Source of the DNA: Hyperoodon ampullatus
Lineage: Eukaryota; Chordata; Mammalia; Artiodactyla; Ziphiidae
Assembly: GCA_949752795.1 (NCBI GenBank)
Contig: OX457062.1
Span: 91,253,777 to 91,317,776 of the forward strand
Direction: 5' to 3'
Length of the DNA stretch: 64,000 nucleotides
Of this stretch, positions 1 to 11,589 are shown piece by piece. The stretch's first letter is position 1; every line of letters begins with the position of its first letter. Under the pieces are notes generated by a model. That model searched no databases. It saw only the letters and a list, made by a program, of their open reading frames with translations, and had not been told where the DNA came from. Made by a program: the position numbers and the translations under genes.

Positions 1-384
1 CTTCCCAGTGATTCTGGGGGGCAACCAGGATTGAGACCCACTGGACATCACACTCACTGCCTCTGCTTCCTCACCACTGATTTCATGAATTAGTCACTGC
101 AACCTGGACCACACCCTTACCCCTCCTTGGTTTGATCAACCAAGACCTCTGTTACTGCTAAAGCCAATGACAATAGTTACATCCTAACCTCATTTGACCA
201 CCCAGGCAGGTCTGGCATTGATGATTATTCCCATTCTTTAAACTTCACCCTTCTTGCTTTCTATGACAAAACCCTCTGCTCTTTCTTGGATTTTATCCTA
301 CTTCTGTTTTTCTCTTCTTTTTTAGGGAACTTCATGGATTCTTCTTCTGGTTGGTCCTAAAATGTTTCCCAGGACTCATTCAGC

Positions 385-520
385 CTCTCATTTAATAAAT
401 TATCTGATACCAACTATAGGCCAGGCATTGTTCTAGAATCTAGATACCAAGTACAAAGTAGCAAATGAAACAGATGAAACCTCCACGCTCAAGGAGTTCA
501 CATTTTATTGGGTTTCTTGC
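385..520 (+). repeat. L2 3' remnant
   Basis: 'aggccaggcattgttctaga ... ctcaaggagttcacatttta' matches the L2 pattern of 'gcaggcactgttctaggc ... ctcatggagcttacattcta'. Strongly diverged. Confidence 0.5.
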
Positions 521-934
521 TCTTCCAGCTTTATACCCAGGGAGCCGAGGTTTTGTGGATCTCTGAAATTGTTATATTACACATTCAGGGGAGAGGATTT
601 ATAGCTCTCATCTGATTCTCAAATAGAGAATGTAACCCACAGAAGATTAAAATCCACTGCGATATATCTCTGGGGAATCATGTCCACACGCAAGGCTTCA
701 ATTATGATGGATAAGTTAATGACCCCCAAAGACAGCACAGCACTGAGCTGTCACTAGTTGTCACATGTGGCTACTTAAATTCATTAAAAATTCAGTTCCT
801 TAGTCGTACTAGCTACATTTTAAGAACCTGATGACCACATGTGGCCATTAACTTCCATATTAGTGCAGCTAGAGAACATCTCCATCAGCGCAGAAAGCTT
901 TATTGAACAGCGTAGAGGTTTCCAGATCAAACCC

Positions 935-1125
935 AGGATTTGAGTTCCAGCTCTGCCACTTGTTACCTGAGTAACTCAGAGCAGCTTGTTAACCTCTCTC
1001 TACATTCCTGCCCCCTGGTCTTTTAAAATGTAAGTCACTTCACAGACCTGTTTGGAGGATTGAGCAAGTTAACTGATATAAAGCACTTAACAGAAGTCTT
1101 GGCAAGTACTAAGTACCCCCAAAAA
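935..1125 (+). repeat. MIR SINE remnant
   Basis: 'gttccagctctgccacttgt', then ttaacctctc and tataaagcacttaacagaag follow the MIR consensus order. Confidence 0.65.
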
Positions 1126-1527
1126 TGTTAATAATACTTATTTTTATTATAATACATTTGCCATGGTGAATGGGTCCAACAGGAATCTCAAACTGAACAT
1201 GCCCAATACTGATTTCACCATCTTTTTGTTCTCTCCTTGGACTCCACAACTAAGGATGCATGCAAACTAGAAATGCACCTCCATGTCAATTTCACACCAG
1301 GTCCTGCAGATGCTACCTTACTATCCCTCAAAGGCATCCCATCCTCCCTTCAACATAGACTACCACTGCGTGAGGTCAAGCTCTCATCACTCCCTGCCGG
1401 GATGACTTTAATTGGCTCCTAACTCTTTGCCCGTTGCCAACCCGGCCCTGCCCCACTCTGTCCTTGACACTGATACATCGGTGTTCTTCCTGATATGCAG
1501 ATTTGATCACGGCTCTTCCTGGCTTAC

Positions 1528-1649
1528 TTTTTCTTTTTCTTTTTGACCGCGTGGTTTGAGGGATCTTAGTTCCCCAACCAGGGATTGAGTCCAGGCCCTT
1601 GGCAGTGAAAGTGAGGAGTCCTAACCACTGGACTGCCAGGGAAGTCCCC
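1528..1649 (-). mobile_element. Short tRNA-derived SINE (CHR/ART family)
   Basis: The reverse form ends with ccactggactgccagggaag and starts with a T-rich run. It contains the pol III B-box-like ggttcaatcc-type sequence in degraded form. The likely short target duplication is cctggctta, seen at 1518-1526 and again at about 1655. Confidence 0.8.
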
Positions 1650-1961
1650 TCCTCCTGGCTTAAAATCCTTTAGGCGTCTCCTAATTTCAGAACAAAGTTC
1701 AAAAACTCCTTAGTTTAGCCTAAAATTAAGCTATAAAAGCCCAGTAAACTGACTGCCATCTACCTTCCTAGCGTCCACATCTCCCTCAACGGCTCCAGAA
1801 TTTCACTCTCCACTCCCGGTCATTCTGCTTGTCCCTGGCTTTGACTTTGCTCTTCTCTCGCCTGGTTTATCCTTTTCTCCACTCCCCTCTTTGTTTCACT
1901 CATTCCTGTAGGCTGAGGAAGGATCTTCAGGGATTAAGCCTGAGGGCTCTAGCTTTAGACA

Positions 1962-2137
1962 GGCAGCACTCAAACCTCGATTCTTCCACCTACTCAATTT
2001 CACCCTCCATAAACTGGGGATGATAAAAGTATCTTCTTCACTGGGGTGTTGTGAAAATTAAATAAATTAGTACTCACAAAATACTTAGAAAGGTATCTGG
2101 CATTGAGTAGATAATCAATATTATAGCTATTATCATC
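1962..2137 (+). repeat. MIR remnant
   Basis: 'actggggatgataaaagtat', 'gtgttgtgaaaattaaataa' and the final taatcaatattatagctatt match the MIR 3' half. Confidence 0.65.
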
Positions 2138-2299
2138 CTCCAAAAGTAGTACCTGCTCAGGGAAATCTTCCTCGATGGCCACCACCCACACTGTGGTCCC
2201 TATATCACCCTGCCCTGTACTTCCCTTTACCATAACACTTATCATACTCCTTGGGATACAATAATTACTGATTCAGTTCCATACACCTTCTACCATGCT

Positions 2300-2420
2300 G
2301 TAAGTTATTTGAGAACAAAGATCCCAATTTATGTCATTTCTTTCCATCCCCAGTGCCCAGCACTGTACTTAGCACATATTAGATGTACAACATGATAAAT
2401 TAATGTACAAATATCTAGCC
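2300..2420 (+). repeat. L2 3' remnant
   Basis: 'gtgcccagcactgtacttag' preceded by a gagaacaaagatccc stretch is the common L2 end pattern. Confidence 0.45.
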
Positions 2421-2424
2421 TTGT

Positions 2425-3030
2425 CCTCCCTCTGAGGTCTCCACTTTCTGCTGAATACTCCCTGGCCAGTCCAGAAAGACACTTTGCTGAGTACAGATCA
2501 CATGCTCCCTCTAGATTACAATGTGCTTCCAAAATGTTCATCAACCTTTTCTGGACACCTGTGTTCAAAGTATCCTGCTAGGCCTTACTGGATTTGTAAG
2601 GCCTGGTCTGTGACCTCAAGGAGCCCACCAGTCTGTATGAATTCCTGACGGGCCATTCATTCATCCATGTTTCCAGCAGACTAAGCTTCAGGGTTTGGTG
2701 CTCTGGAGATGCCAACTTGAATTAGATGTGAACCTTCTAAATAAAGCCACCACTGTAAGCAAACCCATGAGGGCTGGCATGGCCCTCCTAACACCAGCCC
2801 TCCTCTGCCCCACCCCTATGCCAGAGTTGTGGCCCAACTCTCAGTTATCCAACATGAGGAAGCTATACCTCATGCTTGACAGAGCTTCCACTGGAGGGCG
2901 AACAGGAAAGAAGGTGGCCCTCCAATTAAGACATCACAGGTATTCGTCAGTGGGAAAAGATTCTGAAGCCCAAGGCTGCAACTTTTTTTTGTTGTTTCTT
3001 TCTTTCTAAAATGCCTATGAGTATTAAATT
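2425..3030. other. No recognised feature
   Basis: Unique-looking sequence. The open frames here use non-ATG starts or lack coding character, and I see no exon. Confidence 0.5.
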
Positions 3031-3042
3031 TTCTCTTTTGTT

Positions 3043-3243
3043 GGGCTTCCCTGGTGGCGCAGTGGTTGAGAGTCCACCTGCCGATTCAGGGGACACGGGT
3101 TCGTGCCCCGGTCTGGGAAGATGCTGCGGAGCGGCTGGGCCCGTTAGCCATGGCCACTGAGCCTGCGCGTCCGGAGCCTGTGCTCCACAGCGGGAGAGGC
3201 CACAACAGTGAGAGGCCCGCGTACCGCAAAAAAAAAAAAAAAA
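3043..3243 (+). mobile_element. Cetacean-type CHR SINE, long form
   Basis: It begins gggcttccctggtggcgcag, has a B-box ggttcgtgcc, and ends gcgtaccgc plus poly(A). The target duplication tctcttttgtt is at 3032-3042 and 3244-3254. Confidence 0.93.
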
Positions 3244-3254
3244 TCTCTTTTGTT

Positions 3255-3690
3255 AATTTAAATTTTTTTTAATTTTTATTTATTTGATTGAGGTATAATT
3301 GACATAAAACATTGTGTTAGTTTCAGGTGTACAACATAATGATTCGATATTTGTATATATTGCAAAATGATCACCACAATAAGTCTAACATCTGTCACCA
3401 TACAGAGTTACTTTTTTTTTTTTTTTGGCCATACCGCAAGGCCTGCGGGATCTTAGTTCCCCAACCAGGGATTGAACCCGGGCCCCAGTAGTTAAAGTGC
3501 CAAGTCCTAACCACTGGACCGCCATGGAAGTCCCACAGTTTTTTTTCCTTGTGATGAGAGCTTTTAAGATTTACTCCCTCAGCAACTTTCAAATATGCAA
3601 CATCATATTATTAACTATTATCACCATGCTGAACATTACATCCCCAGGACTTAGGTATTTTATAGCTGGAAGTTTGTACTTTTTTTTTGG
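3255..3690 (-). mobile_element. L1 3'-end fragment (split by a SINE)
   Basis: The text 'ttgaggtataattgacataaaacattgtgttagtttcaggtg' type continues past the SINE at 3412-3533 into ttatcaccatgctgaacatt, a typical mammalian L1 3' UTR read in reverse. Confidence 0.75.
3412..3533 (-). mobile_element. Short tRNA-derived SINE
   Basis: The T-run is followed by 'ggccataccgcaaggcctgc' and ends in ccatggaagtccc. It is inserted in an L1 tail, with acag as the visible part of the target duplication. Confidence 0.85.
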
Positions 3691-3699
3691 TGACATTGG

Positions 3700-3965
3700 T
3701 ATTCCTTTTTTTTTCTTTTTTTACTGAAGTATAGTTGATTTACAATTTGTGTTAGTTTCGGGTGTAGAGCAAAGTGATTTGGTTATACACACACACATAT
3801 ATATATATATGTGTGTGTGTATATATATCTAACTGTCTTCTTTTTCAGATTCTTTTCCATTATAGTTTATTACAAGATATTGAATATAGTTCCCTATGCT
3901 ATACAGTAGGACCTAGTTGTTTACCTATTTTATATATAGCAGTTTGTATCTACTAATCCCAAACA
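3700..3965 (-). mobile_element. L1 3'-end fragment
   Basis: This is a second L1 tail in the same orientation, with agtatagttgatttacaat, ttacaagatattgaatatag and the final taatcccaaac. It contains an expanded CA/TA/TG palindrome at 3784-3823. Confidence 0.8.
3784..3823. repeat. 40-bp perfect palindrome of CA/TA/TG repeats
   Basis: A CA run, a 14-bp TA run and a TG run pair exactly around a centre at 3803/3804. The palindrome lies inside the L1 tail at 3700-3965. Confidence 0.9.
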
Positions 3966-4675
3966 ATGAGTTTTAAATTTTCATGCTAATCCCTGGCTCT
4001 CAAGAATATAGATAATCAAGCTTCGGTTGGAAAAAATATTATTTTCTTGAATGCCCTGTTCTGAGAGAGTTTTCACAAAGGGTAAAGCATCCCTCACCCA
4101 CGACAAAATTCTAGGCCTCTCACCTCACACAATTAAAAGACCTACCCCGTTACATCCCTCCAATGGGGCCTGAGGGCTGGGGACAGGGGTGGGAAGCAAG
4201 GAGAATTGTGCCAGCTTATCTCTCTTCAATTGCGCTTAGCTAAAGGAACACACTGCCTCTTTCTAGTTTCCCACATCCCAGTAGCTTCCTTGGCCTCAAT
4301 CAGTACACTCAGCGTCACACTGAAATCTTAGACCGTCTGAAGAGAGTAAATACAACTTCACCAGATCTCCTGCTAGTAAACCTTTACTCAGGATGGAACG
4401 GGGCCGACGAGTGGTTTCCCAGGACCTGAAGAAGTCTGTGAGAATTCGCCAAGGCCCTGGGCAGCAGAGTCTCAGAGGCCAGCCTCCTCCCACCCTCCCT
4501 CGCCTTCCTCCCTCCCCAGCCCCCTGGGGCCCCTCCTGCCTTTAGAAAATCCCTTCCTTCCCAATCCAGAGCCTTCACATTGGAGAAGGAAGGAAGTGCC
4601 AGGAAGCTGCAAAGAGCTCTCAAACCCCAGGAGAGCCAGAAGCCACTCTGTCCACAGATAACCTCAAAACCTGAT
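3966..4675. other. No recognised feature
   Basis: Unique sequence with a C-rich stretch at about 4485-4550. No splice-flanked open frame was convincing. Confidence 0.5.
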
Positions 4676-4688
4676 CTTGGACAATCAT

Positions 4689-4808
4689 ATTTTTGGGGGG
4701 AGCTGCACCACGTGGCTTGCGGGATCTTAGTTCCCCGACCAGGGATCGAACCCTGGGCCCTGGCAGTAGAAGTATGGAGTCCTAACCACTGGACCGCCAG
4801 GGATGTCC
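4689..4808 (-). mobile_element. Short tRNA-derived SINE
   Basis: The family body includes gatcttagttccccgacc. A perfect 13-bp target duplication, cttggacaatcat, is at 4676-4688 and 4809-4821. Confidence 0.93.
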
Positions 4809-4821
4809 CTTGGACAATCAT

Positions 4822-5783
4822 CTTGATCCTGGTCACTTTATCTAAACTGCTCAAAATGGGTTAAAGTTCCTTCTCCGTCGATTTCCCCTCACAGGAACAA
4901 GTCAGGAGACTTTCCCAGGACACACCAAGAGCCCCTGCTTGTGCTCCCCACACATCCCTACTTCCTCCACACCAAGAACCCTTAAATTATATTCCCAACT
5001 ATCAGGTTTTGAAAGAGATAACTGACAACACACTATCTGTCTCCTGGTTAATTTGTGAGCGTGTTTTTAGTCAAAGGCACAGAGCTACCATTCAGGTCAG
5101 CATCCAATAACACGCCTCACCACATTGGGTTGATAGAATTCAAATGAAACAATGTGTGGTTTCTATTAAGCCTTTGGAAATTTTGTTAATACCTAAAGGA
5201 ACCCCGCCCTCCAAGGAACCACTGACTTCCGTAATCAATATACAAACTGGTGTTTGCTGGATCTCCTCTTGGCTCCGCTTCTACTACCCTCTGCATGGCT
5301 AGAGTTTTGCCCACAGTCACCTTCTTTTCACTACACATTCTCCCCTGATAATCTCGTGCAAGTCCATGGCCTCAACGACCCACAGGTTGACTCCCAAACC
5401 TGTACCACCAGCTTGGACCGTTCCACCAAGCCTCAGTTCCCCGGACCCAGCTGCTTACAGGACATGACCAAAACCCTGCGTCCATGCGCTCCTCCAGCAG
5501 CACGTCCCAAACTGCCTGCTCCCTCCCGCACGCTCACCTCTTCTACCAAACCACGTGCATCTGCTTTCCTTCGCTCAGCCACCTGCATCACCATCCATCC
5601 ACTTAGCTATCGAAACAAGGAAACTTGGGAATAGTTTTAGCGGTTCCTTCTCCTCCATTCCCCACCTCCAATCTGTTGCCGAGTTCTGTTGCTCCTACCT
5701 TTGAAACATCTTTTATATCCATCCCCTCCTCCCTACTCCTCCTGTCCCTGCCCCGGTCATACCAGACTGGCTGCACAAGAACT
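4822..5783. other. No recognised feature
   Basis: A 126-codon open frame at 5254-5634 shows no conserved motif and starts at a non-ATG codon. I treat it as chance. Confidence 0.5.
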
Positions 5784-5797
5784 GACTGAAAAGTTTT

Positions 5798-6003
5798 GTT
5801 TTTTTTTTTTTGTGGTACGCGGGCCTCTCACTGTTGTGGCCTCTCCCGTTGCGGAGCACAGGCTCCGGATGCGCAGGCTCAGCAGCCATGGCTCACGGGC
5901 CCAGCCGCTCCGCGGCATATGGGATCCTCCCAGACCGGGGCACGAACCCGTATCCCCTGCATCGGCAGGCGGACTCTCAACCACTGCGCCACCAGGGAGG
6001 CCC
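5798..6003 (-). mobile_element. Cetacean-type CHR SINE, long form
   Basis: The reverse poly(T), ggtacgcgggcctctcactg and final accagggaggccc identify it. The target duplication gactgaaaagtttt is at 5784-5797 and 6004-6017. Confidence 0.95.
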
Positions 6004-6176
6004 GACTGAAAAGTTTTTTAAAAATAGGTTCCTACACCCTCACTTGCCCTGGATTCTGATTCTGGGTGTCTGGGTGGAGCCTGAAGGATTTTTAAGGCAT
6101 ATCCCAAGTCTGAAAACTATTGTACTAAAGTCCTGCCCTACTGAAATGGCCCCTTAACTGTGCTGGATAATTTTTT

Positions 6177-6493
6177 TAAAAATAAATTTATTTATTTATT
6201 TTTGGCTGCATTGGGTCTTCGTTGCTGCACGTGGGCTTTCTCTAGCTGCGGCGAGCGGGGGCTACTCTTTGTTGTGGTGCGCGGGCTTCTCATTGCGGGG
6301 GCTTCTCTTGTTGCAGAGCATGGGCTCTAGGCGCACGGGCTTCAGTAGTTGTGGCTTGTGGGGTCTAGAGCGCAGGCTCAGTAGTTGTGGTGCACGGGCG
6401 TAGTTGCTCCGCGGCATGTGGGATCTTCCCGGCCCATGGCTCGAACCCTGCGTTGGCAGGTGGATTCTTAACCACTGCGCCACCAGGGAAGTC
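6177..6493 (-). mobile_element. Long CHR-related SINE (~320 bp)
   Basis: The body reads 'ggctgcattgggtcttcgtt' and then repeated gcgggcttc-type units, ending ccaccagggaag. The target duplication is ctggataa followed by a T-rich and A-rich end, on both sides (about 6163 and 6494). Confidence 0.9.
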
Positions 6494-6509
6494 CCTGGAT
6501 AAATTTTTA

Positions 6510-7271
6510 ACAACCAGTTTGAAGGGGAAAAGGGAATGACTTGTATCACTTGTTGACTTCTGTGCTGTAAATTCTCCCACGACGTGTGATTTCAAGCACC
6601 AACGTGATGTCACTAAAAATATCACAACTGGGAAGCTATGTGCACAACTGGCTGATGCAAGCTGGTCCAGCAAGGAATTCGCCTAGACCACCACCTTTAT
6701 CTTCTAAAACAGAGCTAGACATGCCTCTTCCCAAGTCCTCTGAAGGTTTCCCCTAATGTCACAGATGACAGTCCAAAGACCTTTGTCACACACAAGGACT
6801 TACAACACAAAACCAACTTCTCAACTTCTCCCCACAGGAAGTTCCGCCTAAGTTCTGTTGACACTGAGCCAATTGTGCTCTCCAAATACACCACGTCCAC
6901 TCATTCCTCCAAGCTTTGTCCATATCGTCTCCTAAATGTCTCTTCTACATGATCCCACAGACCCCACCTCAATAACTGCATCTCCCACCTTGACCAATCG
7001 AGCCCCATGTCACACAGAAGCCTGGCTGTCTCTCCAGGGCCTCACTGATTTTCTCTTCCTACCTGACCCTTGGAGCTGCAGAGCTGTGACAAATCCAAGC
7101 CTGAGCAGCTATCGCCAGTGTTGATGGTGGCCCTGCCCGAGCGTTGGAGATAACCTGTTGGCTGCATCAGAGAAACCCTCCTTTAGCGCAAGTACTGGCT
7201 GCTTTTTTTCAGTGTAGTCAAGCTATTGCATACTAATATGTTTAATACTAACAGTAATCCTTCACATTTAA
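6510..7271. other. No recognised feature
   Basis: Unique sequence with no recognisable repeat, exon or RNA gene. Confidence 0.45.
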
Positions 7272-7340
7272 ACAGTGCTCTCCAGTCTACAAAGTGCTTT
7301 CTTGTACATTCTTCCATCTGATCTTTCCAACCTTATAAAG

Positions 7341-7382
7341 TAGATAAAATATATGTGTGTATATATATACATGTATATACAT
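7341..7382 (+). repeat. TA/TG-rich simple repeat
   Basis: Imperfect tatatgtgtgtatatatata lies in the left half of the split MIR. Confidence 0.8.
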
Positions 7383-7400
7383 ACTCTGATCCTCATTTTA

Positions 7401-7531
7401 TTGGGGTTTTTTTTTTGGTTGCACCGTGCGGCTTGTGGGATTTTAGTTCCCCGACCAGCCGACCAGGAATCCAACCAGGGCCCTCGGCAATGAGAGCGCC
7501 AAGTCCAAACCACTGGACCACCAGGGAATTC
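7401..7531 (-). mobile_element. Short tRNA-derived SINE inside a MIR
   Basis: The body includes cggcttgtgggattttagtt. The perfect 15-bp target duplication ctgatcctcatttta is at 7386-7400 and 7532-7546. An extra ccgaccag copy lies inside the body. Confidence 0.93.
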
Positions 7532-7665
7532 CTGATCCTCATTTTAAAGATGAAGAAAATAAGGATTCAGGGGAATATATGACATGTCTAAGAGCGAATG
7601 GTTGGTAAGCTAAGGAATGAGGATTTCAACCCAGGCTTTCTACTCCAGAATTCTTGATTCTTTCA

Positions 7666-9260
7666 CCTTGAGCACATGACCATGCTGGGCCATAGCCTTC
7701 ACTTAAGACTGGGAAGGGCTGGGCGGCAGGGATGACCTCAGTGATGAGACCGGGGGAGATGTTAGCTTGGGGTGGGGGCACTGGGAAGAGCCTAATGTTC
7801 ATTCTGCTGAAATTGCCAATGTCTCTGCCCTGCAGGAGGCAGCCCTTGACCAGAAAGCAAGAACATCTGGGAGGTCCAAGGCCACAGAAACCTCGAAACG
7901 ATAAGTGACAAGCGTTTGCCTGCACCAGTCAACAGGCACTGACGTGAGATGGGACCGATAATGCAACCTGCCATGAGGTCTCAAGGCCACAGGTGAAATC
8001 ACAGAAATAAACTAGTGTTTGATGATAACTGAAAAAAATAACTTACGGCTCAGAGTAGAGTTGTTTCATCAACAAGCTGGTGAAAAAGCCACAGGCACAC
8101 CAAATAAACCAGAGCACTGTGCCCGGAGAGAGCGCAGGACTTCCTAGAGCCAGAGCCAGGCCTTGAGAGGCTTCCAGGAAGCCAGGGGAGGGTTGGCCTG
8201 AGCCCAAGGGGGAGGCTTTGAAGACCAGGGAGGCCAGGACCATCTCATTTAGGTCTGAGAGCAGGACTCAGGAAGGGTAGGCCAGCCGCAGAGCAGAAAT
8301 GCAAGTGCCCTGAGGGCCTCTTCACAGAAAGAAGCATAGGAAACACTTGGCAGTGCCAACTTGATTCTACTGCCAGCCGAGGTAGGAGTCAACCTGGAGT
8401 AGACTGGGCAGCTGATGCTCCAGAAACAACTGGTGAATTCCCACAGGAACGTTCCAGATTCACCCCCCCTCGTCCCCCAAAAAAAGTGGCAAGAGTCTAT
8501 TGTACAGCTGATTGAAGATCCAACTCAATTAAAAATAAATGTTTTCAAGACATTTTATGACTCTGGCTTCCCAGTTAATTTTGTCACCACCTGTCTGTTT
8601 CCCTCTAGTTAACAGAATTCAAATCCCTTAAGCTAAAAGTGTATGAGTCCTAAAGGTTAAGGTAGGCAAGATACAAAAAGCCTTGTGTTCTGCCCAGGGG
8701 CCAAGGACAGAGGCACCCAAGGAGAGGAGAAGCTGATGCATCTAGAAGGAAGGACGAATTCTTGAGTCCTATAGGACAAAGGACACATGGGGGAGGAGGG
8801 GTGTTTATGCAGAAACCCTATCACAGACAAATGGCCAGATACCCTGGAGGGACCGTGGAGTTCAAGGACAGACTGCAGGCTGTGCTGTTTTCCAGAAAGA
8901 GGCCTTTCAGCCTCCTTGCCTCCCCTTCCCTGCCCCCACTCCCGTCCCCATCCCCATCCATCCCCCATCCAACTTTGCCCTTAGCCCCAGGAAAAACTGG
9001 TTTATGGTAAAACTGTTATCATGGGTTCCCCCCCCCCCCATTAGAAGAAATAAAAACAGTTCCAACCAAGAACTTTGGTCATTTACCAACTCACAGAGAG
9101 GCCCTCAGGGGCCTGGGAAGAAACAGTATGGACTGGACCTAGAGTGAGGATGTCAGGGTCTAACAGCCTGATCTGTTTCCACAAATGATTTTCCACACAG
9201 GAGTAAATGCCTATCTTTTCAGCCAAGCACTTTGAAAACTTTCTGATAAGGTGTACGCCA
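7666..9260. other. No recognised gene; C-rich tracts
   Basis: Unique sequence with the G4-type run at 8933-8968 and a 12-C run at 9028-9039. No exon is recognised. Confidence 0.5.
8933..8968 (-). other. Potential G-quadruplex (minus) / i-motif (plus)
   Basis: Five C-runs of 3-5 bases are separated by 1-5 bases on the plus strand, satisfying the usual G4 pattern on the minus strand. Confidence 0.6.
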
Positions 9261-9269
9261 CTCATTGTC

Positions 9270-9390
9270 TTTTTTTTTTTTTTTGGCCGTGCCATGCGCC
9301 ATGCAGGATCTTAGTTCCCTGACCAGGGAATCAAACCCTCACCCCCTGCAGTGGAAGCACAGAGTCCTAACCACTGGACCAGGAAATTCC
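9270..9390 (-). mobile_element. Short tRNA-derived SINE
   Basis: The T-run, 'ggccgtgccatgcgcc' and aaccactggacc identify it. The target duplication ctcattgtc is at 9261-9269 and 9391-9399. Confidence 0.88.
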
Positions 9391-9709
9391 CTCATTGTCC
9401 ACTTTTTACTAGCAAGAAGGCAACAGGTACTGGAACACCTGTTATGAGAATAGTGAACAAAAGAAAACAGAAGTTGAATAAACCACAAATCGTTACTTTT
9501 TGGTTTGACAATGTTAATGAAACAACCTCCCACCCCGCCCATCGCATCCTGTCCTATATTCAGTTAACCCTCTTCAAGTTCTGCTCTGGGATTCACCCAC
9601 ATGGACAAAGGCATAAAACAGATTTTGAGGATCTACAAAGTGGATCATTCATTCACTTAAAATTCATTTAAAGAACTCTTTGAATGGCAGCCTGTAAACA
9701 GGGAAAGGA

Positions 9710-9800
9710 TGAGAAAGCAAACTTTGGGTGGGCCAGGTACTGTGCTAGAAAGCAGCAGACACAAAAGTACCCGAAGACCCTACCCTCAAGAACCCTAATG
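9710..9800 (+). repeat. L2 remnant
   Basis: 'ccaggtactgtgctagaaag' and ccctcaagaaccctaatg fit the L2 3' region. Confidence 0.45.
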
Positions 9801-11589
9801 TGTGTTGAGAAATGAAGCTGAAAGGCTAAAGACAGTTAATTATGAAGAACCAAAAGTTTGTTTCATAGAGGAAAGGGAAACTAACATGTACTGAGTGCCT
9901 ACTCTATGCATTTTTCACATTATCTCACTTAAAAGTCAGTATTTGAAGAAATATTTTCTATTTGATTGATCTTGATTTATTTAGAGCAAGACTACAAGTG
10001 TCCCATTTAATGTAACCAAGTCCCTTCATCTGCCCTAACCCCACTGTAACTATAACTCATCTACGATGTTCTTTCTGACCAACACAGCGCCCCTCCTACA
10101 ACAACATCCTTTAAGTGCTTTTCCAAGCTCAGGACTAGGCCGGCGATTGTGCTGGAAGATGCCTGAAGCCCGCAAGAGTGTTGAGTCCTCTAGGTCTGAG
10201 TCCTCTATGTAACTCTGCTGGGCTAAGAGCATATACATAATATGGGAGCAGAATTGGCCACCCTAAAATACGTCTCTTTGGCACATCGATTGTTTTAAGC
10301 TGGTTATTTTCTGAGAAAACAGCAGACCTGGGAAGGGCTCTAAAAACCAAGTAGGAGTTGCCCTTCTGTAAGAGACTTCTACGTTTTTAAGGGAAATCTC
10401 CATCTATCAGGCCGTCTCCCTCTCCACCTGGAAGAGGAGGAGGACCAAATCTCCGGCAACTCTTATCAGTGGAGAAGGGAACAACTGAAATCTGAATCAC
10501 AATCACCCTTGTTCACACTGTGCCTTTCCCGGTCACCTCCCAGAACTGACTCTCCCCACCCTCAGCATCCTCTTCCGTCTTTAGCTGAGGATGGTATTTA
10601 AGGAGAGGGCTTGGGCCATTATGGCAAATTACTCAGATTTCCTGGGTCTCTCCCATGTGCACACGTTATTGAACTGCTGTTTGATTTTCTCCTGTTCATC
10701 TGTCTCATGTCAATTTCATTCTTAGACCAGCCAGAAGAACCTAGAAGGATACAGGAAATTTTTCTTCCTCCCCAACAACACGAATCACTGGCTAAGGAGA
10801 TCCGACTCAGAGTTGAGGGGAAATTAGAGGAGCACAGAGAGCTAGTCCAGAAGCTCTACTTCCATTCTGTAATTGCCCATCTGCAGAGTTGACACTTAAA
10901 AAGTCTTCCACATGTACACACATACCCTACACGTTCTTGTCACTCAAAATGCTCCTGTTCTCCTCTCTCTTTCCTGCTCATCACTCACATTTCAGCAGTA
11001 AATGAGTGAGGGGGGGTTACAACAAGCAGGGAAAACCCTGGCCCTTCCCTGTTTCTTTAGCTAGGATTCTTTAGATCAAAAAAGCCACCTGCTTCAGACT
11101 CATCTTTACATCCAGTTCCTTCTCTGGGCAATTTGAGTGAGAAGGTAATGAATGACACTGCATGGGCAGGCTCCATTCCTGAGCTCAGCTGCCAGTCTCA
11201 TTTGGATGAGACAAGTTGGTATTTGTGACGCCCAGTTGCCCCAAGAGGGCGAATATTCACTCCAAATGGCTCAGACTATTTGGATTGCATCATACTTCTT
11301 GAAGCTACCCACCTTTTTCCCTTTCATTACCCATCTCCCCGAAATGGTGATCCCCACCAGCTGCACCCACTCCCTCTCTATTCACTTCACCCCCTACAAT
11401 CAAGCTTCCAATTCTACTGCCTGATACAAACTGTTCCTTTATCAAAGGTCACCAATGACTGCCTAATGGCCTTTTTCCCTATCTCAATTCTTTCTGACAT
11501 TTCTACAGCATTTGGAATAACTCTTCCTTCTTGGGGTAAAAAGTATTCCATCCTTGACTTAGTTTCAATAGTACTTAGTGAAATTACAT
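9800..11589. other. No recognised gene
   Basis: Unique sequence with scattered ancient-repeat fragments, such as 'tgtactgagtgcctactcta' at about 9890. No coding exon is recognised. Confidence 0.45.

Larger units (their letters stand above)
7272..7665 (-). repeat. MIR remnant split by a SINE
   Basis: 'acaaagtgctttcttgtaca' on the left and 'cattttaaagatgaagaaaa' to aacccaggctttc on the right are the two halves of one reverse MIR around the SINE at 7401-7531. Confidence 0.6.

Noticed and set aside
5254..5634. 126-codon plus-strand frame with a hydrophobic start resembling a signal peptide
   Set aside because: It starts at a non-ATG codon, has no recognisable domain and no flanking splice or promoter signals.
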